From Pseudomonadota bacterium (GTDB taxonomy: Bacteria; Pseudomonadota; Alphaproteobacteria; Caulobacterales; Caulobacteraceae): a DNA stretch of 26,571 nt. Numbering within the stretch: position 1 is the stretch's first letter; the number at the start of each line of letters is the position of its first letter. Under the pieces are notes generated by a model. It saw nothing but the letters and a program-made list of their open reading frames with translations, searched no databases and had not been told where the DNA came from. Location of the stretch: positions 1 through 26,571 of the forward strand of contig JAEYWU010000075.1 of assembly GCA_023428785.1 (NCBI GenBank), read 5' to 3'. A program made the translations under genes and the position numbers. This document shows, in pieces, positions 6,648 through 14,135 of this stretch.

Positions 6648-7796
6648 ATGGATTCCATCACCGACAACGCCGCACTGGCGGCGTTCTGCAATTCCGTAAA
6701 AGGCGCGCCCTTCATCGCCGTGGACACCGAGTTCATGCGCGAAACGACCTACTGGCCCAAGCTGTGCCTGATCCAGGCGGCGACGCCGGAGCACGAGGCG
6801 ATCATCGATCCGCTTGCTGACGGACTGGATCTGACGCCGTTCCTAGAGCTGCTGCGCGACCCGGCGACGATCAAGGTGTTCCACGCCGCCCGGCAGGACG
6901 TGGAGATCTTCAACAAGCTGGGCGCCATGCCCACGCCGCTGTTCGACACCCAGGTGGCCGGCATGGCGGCGGGCTTCGGCGAGCAGGTCAGCTATGACTC
7001 GCTCGTGCGCCAGATGCTCAAGAAGGAAGTCGACAAGTCGAGCCGTTTCACCGACTGGGCGCGCCGTCCACTGTCGGACAAGCAGATGGAATACGCCCTG
7101 GCCGATGTGACCCATCTGGCGCGTCTGTATCCCAAGCTTCGCGACCGGCTGGAGCGCGATGGGCGCCTGGAGTGGGTGAGCCAGGAGATGGCCGCCCTGA
7201 CCAGCCCGTCCCTCTATGACGCCTCGCCCGAGAACGCCTGGAAGCGGCTCAAGCCCAAGCGGTTCACGGCCAAGTATCTGGCGGCTTTCCAGGCGACCGC
7301 TGAGTGGCGCGAGCGCACCGCCCAGGAGCGGGACCAGCCGCGCGGACGGATCCTCAAGGACGAGGCGATCGATGAGATCGCCACTCAGGCGCCGACCGAT
7401 GCCGATGCCTTCAACCGCCTGCGGTCTGTCCCGAAGGGCTTCGGCGCCTCGCGGATGGGTAACGACCTGATCCAGTCCCTGAGCGCGGTGATGGGCGATC
7501 CGGAGGCCCATGCGCCCAAGGTCGAGCGTCCGGCCCATCAGGCCCCGGCGCCGGCGTCGGTCGTCGAACTGCTCAAGGTTCTGCTCAAGGCCAAGTGCGA
7601 GACGCGGGGCGTGGCGCCCAAGCTGATCGCCAATGTCGCGGATCTGGAGAAGATCGCGATCTCGGACGAAGCGGACGTGGCGGCGCTGAGCGGCTGGCGG
7701 CGCGAGCTGTTCGGGGAGGATGCTCTGAAGCTCAAGCGTGGCGAGATCGCTCTGGTGCTGTCGGGCGCCCGGGTCGAGGTCGTAGAGATCGAATAG
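6648..7796 (+). CDS. rnd: ribonuclease D
   Basis: A 382-aa 3'-5' exoribonuclease that trims tRNA and other structured RNA 3' ends in the cytoplasm. It belongs to the DEDDy group: DTE (26-28) is ExoI, FHAARQDVEIF with Asp 84 is ExoII, and YALADV with Tyr 149 and Asp 153 is ExoIII. An HRDC domain spans about 209-286 and a second helical, HRDC-like region covers about 300-370, as in full-length RNase D. ATG 6648 gives the expected N-terminus. There is no Shine-Dalgarno, and a promoter -10 lies almost adjacent, so the mRNA is probably leaderless. Confidence 0.96.
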   Translation: MDSITDNAALAAFCNSVKGAPFIAVDTEFMRETTYWPKLCLIQAATPEHEAIIDPLADGLDLTPFLELLRDPATIKVFHAARQDVEIFNKLGAMPTPLFDTQVAGMAAGFGEQVSYDSLVRQMLKKEVDKSSRFTDWARRPLSDKQMEYALADVTHLARLYPKLRDRLERDGRLEWVSQEMAALTSPSLYDASPENAWKRLKPKRFTAKYLAAFQATAEWRERTAQERDQPRGRILKDEAIDEIATQAPTDADAFNRLRSVPKGFGASRMGNDLIQSLSAVMGDPEAHAPKVERPAHQAPAPASVVELLKVLLKAKCETRGVAPKLIANVADLEKIAISDEADVAALSGWRRELFGEDALKLKRGEIALVLSGARVEVVEIE

Positions 7797-7864
7797 GCCC
7801 CGTGACTCCTCCTGCCGCCGCCGTTAGGGTCCGCGCCGGTTACAGTTTTGAGGAGGCTGCCCGC

Positions 7865-9538
7865 ATGATCCGAACCGCTCTGGCCTGTACGGCCGCGCTG
7901 ATGCTGGCGTCGTGCGCCACCCCCCAGGAGCCGCCTCCGCCCGGAAGCGGATCGATGCTGCTGCCGACGAACCCGGCGGTGCTGTCCGAGCACATCCGCG
8001 TTCTGTCTTCGGATGAGTTCGGCGGCCGGGGCATCGGCACCGAAGGCGAGCGTCTGACGATCGACTATGTCTCGCGCGCTTGGGCCGAGGCCGGTTTTGA
8101 GCCCGGCGGTCCGAACGGCCAGTGGACCCAGCCGGTTACCCTGCGCCGGTTCAATATGACTGACGCCGAGGCCTCGCTGGCCATCGGCGGTCACATGATC
8201 CCGCTGAACCAGGGCGAGGAAATCGTCATGTCGACCCGCCTTCCGGATGCGGACGGGGCGGTGTCGCTGGAAGGCCTGCCGCTGGTGTTCGTGGGCTATG
8301 GCACCGCGGCGCCCGAGCGGAACTGGGACGACTTCGAAGGCGTAGACGTGCGCGGCAAGATCATCGTCGTGCTGATCAACGACGCGGACTTCGAGCAGCC
8401 GTCGCTGAACACCTTCAACGGCCGGGCCATGACCTACTACGGCCGCTGGACCTACAAGTACGAGGAGGCGGCCCGTCAGGGCGCGGCCGGCGTGCTGATC
8501 GTCCATGAGGACGCCCCGGCCTCTTATGGCTGGAACACGGTGCGCAACTCCTGGACCGGTCCGCAGTTCGACATCGAGCGCGAGGACCCGGCCGCTGAAC
8601 GCACCATGCTGGAAGCCTGGATCACCCGCGACACCGCGGTGGAGCTGTTCCGTCAGGCCGGGCTCGACTTCGAAACCCTGAAGGCCCAGGCCCGTACGCC
8701 GGACTTCCAGGCGGTCGAAATCCCGGGCGCGACCTTCGACGCCTCCTATGCGCTGGAGAGCGACACGATCCAGACCGCCAACATCATTGGCCGGCTGGAA
8801 GGGACGACCCACCCGGAGGAGACCATCCTCTACACCGCACACTGGGACCACATCGGCATCGGCACGCCCGACGCCAATGGCGACGCGATCTTCAACGGCG
8901 CGGTGGACAATGCGACCGGCACGACCGGCCTGATCGAACTGGCGCGCCTCTTCGCCTCTGGGCCGCGCCCGGAGCGTTCGATCGTGCTGATCGGCTTCAC
9001 CGCCGAGGAAAGCGGCCTGCTTGGCTCGGAATACTATGCGGCCAACCCGGTCTATGACCCGGCCACGACCGTGGCGGGCTTCAACATCGACGGCATGAAC
9101 GTCATTGGCCCGATGGTGGACGTCTCGGTCACCGGCTCGGGCTATTCGTCGCTGGAAGAGAACCTGGCCCGCCATGCGGCGGCCCAGAACCGCACTGTGT
9201 CTCCGGATTCGGAACCCCAGGCCGGCTACTACTTCCGGTCCGATCACTTCCCGCTGGCCAAACGCGGCATCCCGATGCTGTACGCGGACGGCGGCACGGC
9301 CCTGCGGGTCGGCGGCGCAGCGGCGGTCGAGGCGGCCAGCGCCGACTATCGCGCCAATCGCTATCACCAGGCCAATGACGAATGGTCGCCGGACTGGGAC
9401 CTGGGCGGGATGGCCGAGGATCTGATGCTGCTCTACGGAATCGGTCTGGAGATCGCCAACAGCCGCGAATGGCCGACGTGGAACGAAGGCACCGAGTTCC
9501 GCCCGATCCGCGACCGGACGGCCGCCGCCCGGCAGTAA
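7865..9538 (+). CDS. secreted M28 family metallopeptidase lipoprotein, copy 1
   Basis: A 557-aa di-zinc aminopeptidase-type protein. A lipoprotein signal ends in LASC (lipid Cys 17), followed by a Pro-rich tether. A protease-associated (PA) like region covers about 130-225 (VFVGYGTAAP, DVRGKIIVVL, GAAGVLIVHE). The M28 catalytic domain (about 300-550) has all expected ligands: His 326 in AHWDH, Asp 348 in VDNATG, Glu 381/382 in TAEES, Asp 409 in NIDG and His 461 in SDHFP. The ATG at 7865 follows GAGGAGG by 8 nt; the frame is open further upstream into rnd but has no signal there. It likely clips N-terminal residues from peptides in the periplasm. The gene is 68 bp after rnd and is followed by a hairpin and a paralogue. 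Confidence 0.94.
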   Translation: MIRTALACTAALMLASCATPQEPPPPGSGSMLLPTNPAVLSEHIRVLSSDEFGGRGIGTEGERLTIDYVSRAWAEAGFEPGGPNGQWTQPVTLRRFNMTDAEASLAIGGHMIPLNQGEEIVMSTRLPDADGAVSLEGLPLVFVGYGTAAPERNWDDFEGVDVRGKIIVVLINDADFEQPSLNTFNGRAMTYYGRWTYKYEEAARQGAAGVLIVHEDAPASYGWNTVRNSWTGPQFDIEREDPAAERTMLEAWITRDTAVELFRQAGLDFETLKAQARTPDFQAVEIPGATFDASYALESDTIQTANIIGRLEGTTHPEETILYTAHWDHIGIGTPDANGDAIFNGAVDNATGTTGLIELARLFASGPRPERSIVLIGFTAEESGLLGSEYYAANPVYDPATTVAGFNIDGMNVIGPMVDVSVTGSGYSSLEENLARHAAAQNRTVSPDSEPQAGYYFRSDHFPLAKRGIPMLYADGGTALRVGGAAAVEAASADYRANRYHQANDEWSPDWDLGGMAEDLMLLYGIGLEIANSREWPTWNEGTEFRPIRDRTAAARQ

Positions 9539-9559
9539 TCCTGTCGGAAACGTAACTGG

Positions 9560-9592
9560 TCAGGCCTCGCCGCCGATGGCAGCGAGGCCTGA
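9560..9592 (+). terminator. hairpin between the two M28 genes
   Basis: An 11-bp perfect inverted repeat (9560-9570 with 9582-9592) with an 11-nt loop starts 21 nt after the copy 1 stop. Only a weak U-rich stretch (CCTTGTC) follows, so it may be a partial terminator or a transcript-stabilising stem rather than a full stop before copy 2. Confidence 0.45.
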
Positions 9593-9617
9593 ACCTTGTC
9601 TGGGGTAGGGAATGGCC

Positions 9618-11255
9618 ATGCGCGTCTTGAAATCCATCATTCTGGCCGGATCGGCTCTGGCGCTGACAGCCTGCGCCACCGTCGCCCAGCCGGCTGCGTC
9701 TCAGGTCGAGGTCGAGGCCGCCCGGCTGTCCGAACACGTACGAATCCTCAGCGACGATAGCTTCCAGGGCCGCCGCCCGGGCACCGACGGTGAGCGGCTG
9801 ACCCTGGACTATCTTCAGGCCCAGTACGAGGCCATGGGCCTGGAGCCGGGCGGGCCGGACGGCCAGTGGCGCCAGCCCGTGACTCTGACCCAGTACACGC
9901 CGCAACCGGGCGCCAGCCTGACGGCGACCACGGCTTCGGGCACGGTCGATCTGACAGCGGCGAACGCCGCCCTGATCCGCGCCCGCTATGGCGACGGGCA
10001 GGCGACGATCACTGACGCGCCGGTCGTCTTCGCCGGCTACGGCATCTCGGCGCCGGACAGGGGCTGGGACGACTATGCGGGCGTCGATGTGCGCGGTGCG
10101 ATCGTGCTGGTGCTGAACAATGAGCCGGAGGACGCGCGGTTCAACGGCGAGTATCCGAGCCTTTACGGCTTGGCGCTCTACAAGACCGAGGAGGCCTATC
10201 GGCGCGGCGCTCTGGCAGTCCTGACCATTCTGCCGATGGAGGCGGGAGCCGGGAACTGGGCCCAGATCGCCCGCTATAACCAGGGCACGGCCACCGAGGT
10301 GGTCGGCGTCGAGAATATCGAGGCGACCGGCTATGTGGCGGTGAGCGCCGTCCGGCCTTGGATCCAGGCCAGCGGCGGCTCCGCCGAGGCGTGGATGGCC
10401 GAGGCGGCGAGCGACACCTTCCGGGCCCGACGGCTCGAAGGGGTGACGCTGTCGCTGAACGCGTCCGAACAGATCGAGACGATCCAGACCTACAACCTGT
10501 TGGCCCGGATGCCGGGGACCGAGCGGCCGGACGAGACGGTGATTCTCTCAGCCCACTGGGACCACATCGGCGCGCGCGACACGGCCGATTCGAACGGGGA
10601 CTTCGTCTACAACGGCGCCTGGGATAACGCTTCGGGCACTGCCGGTGTCCTGGAGATGGCGCGGGTGCTGCATGCGGCCGGACCGCGCGAGCGCTCGATC
10701 GTCTTCGCCCATATGGCGGCCGAGGAAATGGGCCTTCTGGGGAGTTACTTCTACGCCGAGAACCCGGTCTGGCCGCTGGAGACCACGGTGGCGGACCTGA
10801 ACATCGACATGCTGCCGCTGTCGCCGCCGACCCGCGATGTTGCGATCTTCGGCTATGGGCAGACGACGCTGGAGGACGATCTGGCCCGGCTGGCGGCCGA
10901 GGAAGGCCGGGTGGTGACCGATGACGGGCGCCCGCAGGAAGGCTTCTACTACCGGTCCGACCACTTCCCGTTCGCCCTGGCCGGCGTTCCGGCGCTTATG
11001 CCGTGGCACGGCGTCGACTGGGACGAGGGCGGCCGCGAGGCGGGCCAGGCGGCGTATCAGGCCCAGTGGCGGCGCTACTATCACCAGCGGGCCGACGAAT
11101 GGTCGGCGGAGCTGGACTGGCGCTCGGCGGTCGAGAACCTGGAGCTCCTGCGTCGCCTGGCGACGGAACTGGCGGACGGCGATCAGTGGCCGGGCTGGAA
11201 GGCCGGGTCGGAGTTCGCGGGCGTTCGCGCCACTTCGGACGCCGCGCGCCAATGA
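9618..11255 (+). CDS. secreted M28 family metallopeptidase lipoprotein, copy 2
   Basis: A 545-aa paralogue of the preceding peptidase. The lipobox LTAC puts the lipid Cys at 19. Shared blocks include RLSEHVRILSDDSF, EPGGPDGQWRQPVTL, GWDDYAGVDVRG and a C-terminus ending in DAARQ, where copy 1 ends in AAARQ. All metal ligands are present: His 313 (AHWDH), Asp 336 (WDNASG), Glu 369/370 (AAEEMG), Asp 397 (NIDM) and His 449 (SDHFP). A PA-like region sits at about 130-210. The start at 9618 is chosen because GGGGTAGGG lies 7 nt upstream; ATG 9612 leaves only 1 nt of spacing. Its TGA overlaps the ATG of the next gene. Divergence from copy 1 in the substrate pocket region suggests a different peptide preference, which is inference. 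Confidence 0.94.
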   Translation: MRVLKSIILAGSALALTACATVAQPAASQVEVEAARLSEHVRILSDDSFQGRRPGTDGERLTLDYLQAQYEAMGLEPGGPDGQWRQPVTLTQYTPQPGASLTATTASGTVDLTAANAALIRARYGDGQATITDAPVVFAGYGISAPDRGWDDYAGVDVRGAIVLVLNNEPEDARFNGEYPSLYGLALYKTEEAYRRGALAVLTILPMEAGAGNWAQIARYNQGTATEVVGVENIEATGYVAVSAVRPWIQASGGSAEAWMAEAASDTFRARRLEGVTLSLNASEQIETIQTYNLLARMPGTERPDETVILSAHWDHIGARDTADSNGDFVYNGAWDNASGTAGVLEMARVLHAAGPRERSIVFAHMAAEEMGLLGSYFYAENPVWPLETTVADLNIDMLPLSPPTRDVAIFGYGQTTLEDDLARLAAEEGRVVTDDGRPQEGFYYRSDHFPFALAGVPALMPWHGVDWDEGGREAGQAAYQAQWRRYYHQRADEWSAELDWRSAVENLELLRRLATELADGDQWPGWKAGSEFAGVRATSDAARQ

Positions 11256-11635
11256 AGGCGCGGCCGCTGACGGGCGATGGGTCCCCACCGACACAGGGGG
11301 AGTATCCGCAGGCGGTCGAGGTGACCGACGCGCGCCGGTGGCTGTTCCTGTCCGGCCAAATCCCGGTCGGCCCGGACGGAGGGCTCGCGCCCGACTTCGA
11401 GGGGCAGTGCCGGCAGGTCTGGGCCAATGTCGAGGCGCAGCTGAAAGCGGCAGACATGACGCTGGACAATCTGGTGAAGGTGACGACCTTCCTGTCCGAC
11501 CGGCGCTACGCCCTGGAGAACCGCAAGGTGAGGCTGGAGGTCCTCGATGGGCGCCAGCCGGCGCTGACGGTGATCGTAACCGGCATCTTCGATGAAGCCT
11601 GGCTGGTCGAGATCGAAGCGGTCGCGGCCGCATGA
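11252..11635 (+). CDS. RidA/YjgF-family protein lacking the canonical arginine
   Basis: A 127-aa protein of the Rid superfamily, whose founding members hydrolyse reactive 2-aminoacrylate imines. Family features are FLSGQIPVGPDG, the LKAADMTLDNLVKVTTFLSD segment and the closing LVEIEAVAAA. In RidA the carboxylate-binding Arg sits in a P-A-R-S/T motif near the C-terminus; here the same place reads PALT, so Arg appears replaced by Leu. It may therefore belong to a Rid subgroup with another or no imine-deaminase activity. There is no signal peptide. The ATG overlaps the upstream peptidase stop (ATGA at 11252-11255), and its own stop overlaps the next start in the same way. Confidence 0.9.
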   Translation: MKARPLTGDGSPPTQGEYPQAVEVTDARRWLFLSGQIPVGPDGGLAPDFEGQCRQVWANVEAQLKAADMTLDNLVKVTTFLSDRRYALENRKVRLEVLDGRQPALTVIVTGIFDEAWLVEIEAVAAA

Positions 11636-12051
11636 AACCGGTCCCGGCGCCGGATGGGCCTGACGGCCTGATCCTGTTCGACGGAGTGTGTCTGTTCTGC
11701 TCGCGCTGGGTCCGATGGGTGATCCGGCGGGACATCGCCCGGCGTTTTCGGTTCGCGACGGTCCAGTCGGACATCGGCGGGCGTCTGGCTCGCAGCGTCG
11801 GCGTCGATCCGGAGGCACCCCAGTCCAACGTGCTGTTTGCCGACGGACAGGCGCTGTTCAAGTCGGATGCAAGCCTGGCGGTTGTGTCGTCGCTGCCGGG
11901 CTGGCGGTGGGCCCGAGCGTTCACGGCGGCGCCCCGGCCGTGGCGCGACTGGATCTATGACCGGATCGCGAGGAACCGGTATCGCCTGTTCGGCCGCTGC
12001 GAGATCTGCTGGATCCCTGACGCCGAGATGCGAGAACGGTTCGAACCGTGA
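11632..12051 (+). CDS. DCC-family thiol-disulfide oxidoreductase (DUF393)
   Basis: A 139-aa protein with the family signature FDGVCLFC near the N-terminus (Cys 20 and Cys 23, a CxxC redox pair after Asp-Gly-Val). It continues with SRWVRWVIRRD, an FATVQSDIG strand segment, and the typical RIARNRYRLFGR block near the C-terminus. Two more cysteines (CEIC, 123 and 126) follow that block. No signal peptide is visible, so it is probably cytoplasmic. The DCC family is predicted to have a thioredoxin-like fold; physiological substrates are poorly known. Its start overlaps the RidA-like stop by ATGA and its stop overlaps the next gene by GTGA. Confidence 0.92.
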   Translation: MKPVPAPDGPDGLILFDGVCLFCSRWVRWVIRRDIARRFRFATVQSDIGGRLARSVGVDPEAPQSNVLFADGQALFKSDASLAVVSSLPGWRWARAFTAAPRPWRDWIYDRIARNRYRLFGRCEICWIPDAEMRERFEP

Positions 12052-12488
12052 GGCGTTCTGGTGGGATGAAACAGCTCCTGATTCCCGCCGCCGCCGTCCT
12101 GATGCTGGCCGCTTGCCAGCCAGCTGACGAGACTGCTCCCGCCGACGAGGTCGCGACCACGCAACTGCCTGTGGAAGAGGTCGAGCCGCCGCAGACCAGC
12201 ACCCCGGCCTTCGTCGGCGCCTGGACCGCCAATGCCAGCTGGTGCTCAAACACGGTCGGTCCCGAACAGCCGGTCGTGATCACCGAGACCGAATTCAGGG
12301 GCTATGAGAATACCTGCCAGATCACGGACCTGCAGCCGGCCGACGGGCAGTGGACAGCGACCTTCGTTTGCGAGGCCGAGGGCCAGACGACGCGTGAGCC
12401 CGTCTCGATGGCCGTCGATGAAGACAGCCTGAGCCTGACCTGGGTCGAGCAGGGCCAGACGATCGAATGGAGCCGCTGCGCGGCCTAG
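12048..12488 (+). CDS. cysteine-rich lipoprotein, unknown function
   Basis: A 146-aa lipoprotein: MKQLLIPAAAVLMLAAC carries a lipobox LAAC, then an acidic Glu/Thr/Pro linker. The C-terminal domain of about 90 residues has alternating strands (FVGAWTA, VVITETEFRGYE, WTATFVCE, LSLTWVEQ, TIEWSRC) that suggest a small beta-barrel, and four cysteines (SWCS, NTCQ, FVCE, SRCA) able to form two disulfides. The GTG at 12048 overlaps the DCC gene stop; ATG 12066 is an equally possible start but has poorly spaced ribosome-binding sequence. It ends on a CTAG shared with the convergent transglycosylase gene. Family not recognised. Confidence 0.85.
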   Translation: MRRSGGMKQLLIPAAAVLMLAACQPADETAPADEVATTQLPVEEVEPPQTSTPAFVGAWTANASWCSNTVGPEQPVVITETEFRGYENTCQITDLQPADGQWTATFVCEAEGQTTREPVSMAVDEDSLSLTWVEQGQTIEWSRCAA

Positions 12489-14107
12489 GGCGATTCGGCG
12501 GCCTGTTCCGGAGCCGTCGCGGCCAGAGCCAGCGCTGGGTCTTCCGGAGCGGCCGCCGGGGGCGGCAGGGGCTCGAAATCGAGCGCCAGATGCACCAGCG
12601 GATAACCGGCGACGACGGCATCGAGGGTCTCAAGCTTTCCGCCCAGTAAGCGCTGATAGATCCAGTAGGCCGCGACCACCTCTTCGACGTACTGACGTGA
12701 CTGGGAGACGGGAATGTTCTCGATCACCAGCAGGGAATCGGCATCGGCGCCCAGCGCGCGGCGGGCGTCCATGATCGGGCGTGGCCCGCCGTTGTAGGCC
12801 ACAACCGACCTCAGCAGGTCGCCTTGGATGGCGTCCATGGACATGACCGAGTTGATGTAGGCCTGGCCCAGACGCATGTTGATTGCCGGATCCCACAGCA
12901 GGGTTGGGTCACGGCGGAATACAGGATCGCCGGCGAGTTCCGAGGCCGTCGCGGGCATCACCTGCATCAGACCATAGGCGCCAGCGCCCGACCGGGCCTG
13001 GGGATCAAAACGGCTTTCCTTGCGGGCGATGGCGTAGACCAGTCCGCGCGGCAGGACGAAGCCGCCCTGGGGCTGCAGGTCGGGCAAGGGATACTGGGCC
13101 GCATCGATCTGGGCCGTGCGTTCGAGGCCTAGCCGATTGGCGAGGCTTTCTCCGAGAATAGCCCACTGCAGACGCTCCTCCGCGGTCGGCGCATTCAGAG
13201 CGCCCTGGCGGAGTTCCTCGATGGCGTCTTCGGTGCGGCCGATCTGGGCAAGGGCGGCGACCCGGCGCGCGAGGGGATTGGACGACGCGAAAGCCTGGGC
13301 GGCGGCCTCATCGACCTCGGGCGCGGAGAAGACGATCGTGTTCTCCGCAGGGGTGATCCAGGGCGCATTGAGAATCAGAGGTTCCGCGCCCAGCTGGCGC
13401 ATGGCGATCTGACCGTAGAAGGTGGTGGGCCAGCGGGCGGCAAGGCGCAGATAGTCGCTCGCCTGTTCCTGACGGCGATCCTGGATGAGCGAACGCGCGG
13501 CCCAGTAGCCCGCGCCGGACCGGATCCACCCGCTCTCGGATGGATCGATCGCGACTCGCTCGAAGGCTTCGAAGGCGTCATTGAAGCGGCCCATCCGATA
13601 GGCCGCCATGCCGGCCACCCACCAGTCGCCCTGGATCTGGCCGGTCTCCCACGCGCGCTGGAGGTAGCCGTCGTTGAGATTGTGCCGGGCTTCGCGTTCC
13701 CGGAATTCGGCCATGCCGGCGGCGGCCGAATAGGCGCGCTGGGCGGCGAGGCCGGGCGGCAGGCGCGGTTCGGCGGCGCCCGGCGGGATGCGGCGCATGG
13801 CCAGGGCGTAGGCGCGCGGCGCGTCGGCCAGGTCCGCGTATTCCGAAAGCCAGGCTGACAGTTCTTCGAACGTCGCGGTGTAGTCGCGATGGAAAAGGAT
13901 CTCGAACTGCAGCTGGCCGTAGAGGACGCGGTCATTGACCCGCCCCGCTCGATCGAGCGCGGCGGCGAAATCTCCGCGCCGGACATCGAGGAAGGCTGCG
14001 CGATAGGACGCTTCGTCCGATTCGCTCAGAACGCGGGGCTGTGCCTGGGCGGCCGAGCCCGTCAGTACGATGAAGATCGCGGCCGCAAGGCCGCCCAGAA
14101 GACGCAT
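12485..14107 (-). CDS. soluble lytic murein transglycosylase
   Basis: A 540-aa periplasmic enzyme that cleaves the MurNAc-GlcNAc bond of peptidoglycan to 1,6-anhydro products. The signal peptide spans 1-22 (AQA before Gln). Residues about 30-340 form an alpha-helical superhelix of TPR-like repeats, as in Slt70-type U domains. The SLT catalytic domain (about 345-490) has AIARKESRFDP with catalytic Glu 364, GAYGLMQVMPATA, and VVAYNGGP at about 436-442. A Pro/Ala-rich tail of about 50 residues closes the protein. The GGAG-containing leader lies upstream of ATG 14107. The gene follows the uracil-DNA glycosylase on the same strand with a 28-bp gap, so they may be co-transcribed. The exact Slt subtype is not assigned. 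Confidence 0.95.
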   Translation of the reverse strand: MRLLGGLAAAIFIVLTGSAAQAQPRVLSESDEASYRAAFLDVRRGDFAAALDRAGRVNDRVLYGQLQFEILFHRDYTATFEELSAWLSEYADLADAPRAYALAMRRIPPGAAEPRLPPGLAAQRAYSAAAGMAEFREREARHNLNDGYLQRAWETGQIQGDWWVAGMAAYRMGRFNDAFEAFERVAIDPSESGWIRSGAGYWAARSLIQDRRQEQASDYLRLAARWPTTFYGQIAMRQLGAEPLILNAPWITPAENTIVFSAPEVDEAAAQAFASSNPLARRVAALAQIGRTEDAIEELRQGALNAPTAEERLQWAILGESLANRLGLERTAQIDAAQYPLPDLQPQGGFVLPRGLVYAIARKESRFDPQARSGAGAYGLMQVMPATASELAGDPVFRRDPTLLWDPAINMRLGQAYINSVMSMDAIQGDLLRSVVAYNGGPRPIMDARRALGADADSLLVIENIPVSQSRQYVEEVVAAYWIYQRLLGGKLETLDAVVAGYPLVHLALDFEPLPPPAAAPEDPALALAATAPEQAAESP

Positions 14108-14135
14108 CTGATCTGGTGCTCCGCCCCGCTACGAG

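Noticed and set aside
7538..9367. 609-aa open frame on the minus strand opposite the first M28 peptidase
   Set aside because: It is a mirror frame of a high-GC gene; the translation is low-complexity Arg/Gly/His-rich with no domain, and the plus strand holds a complete metallopeptidase.
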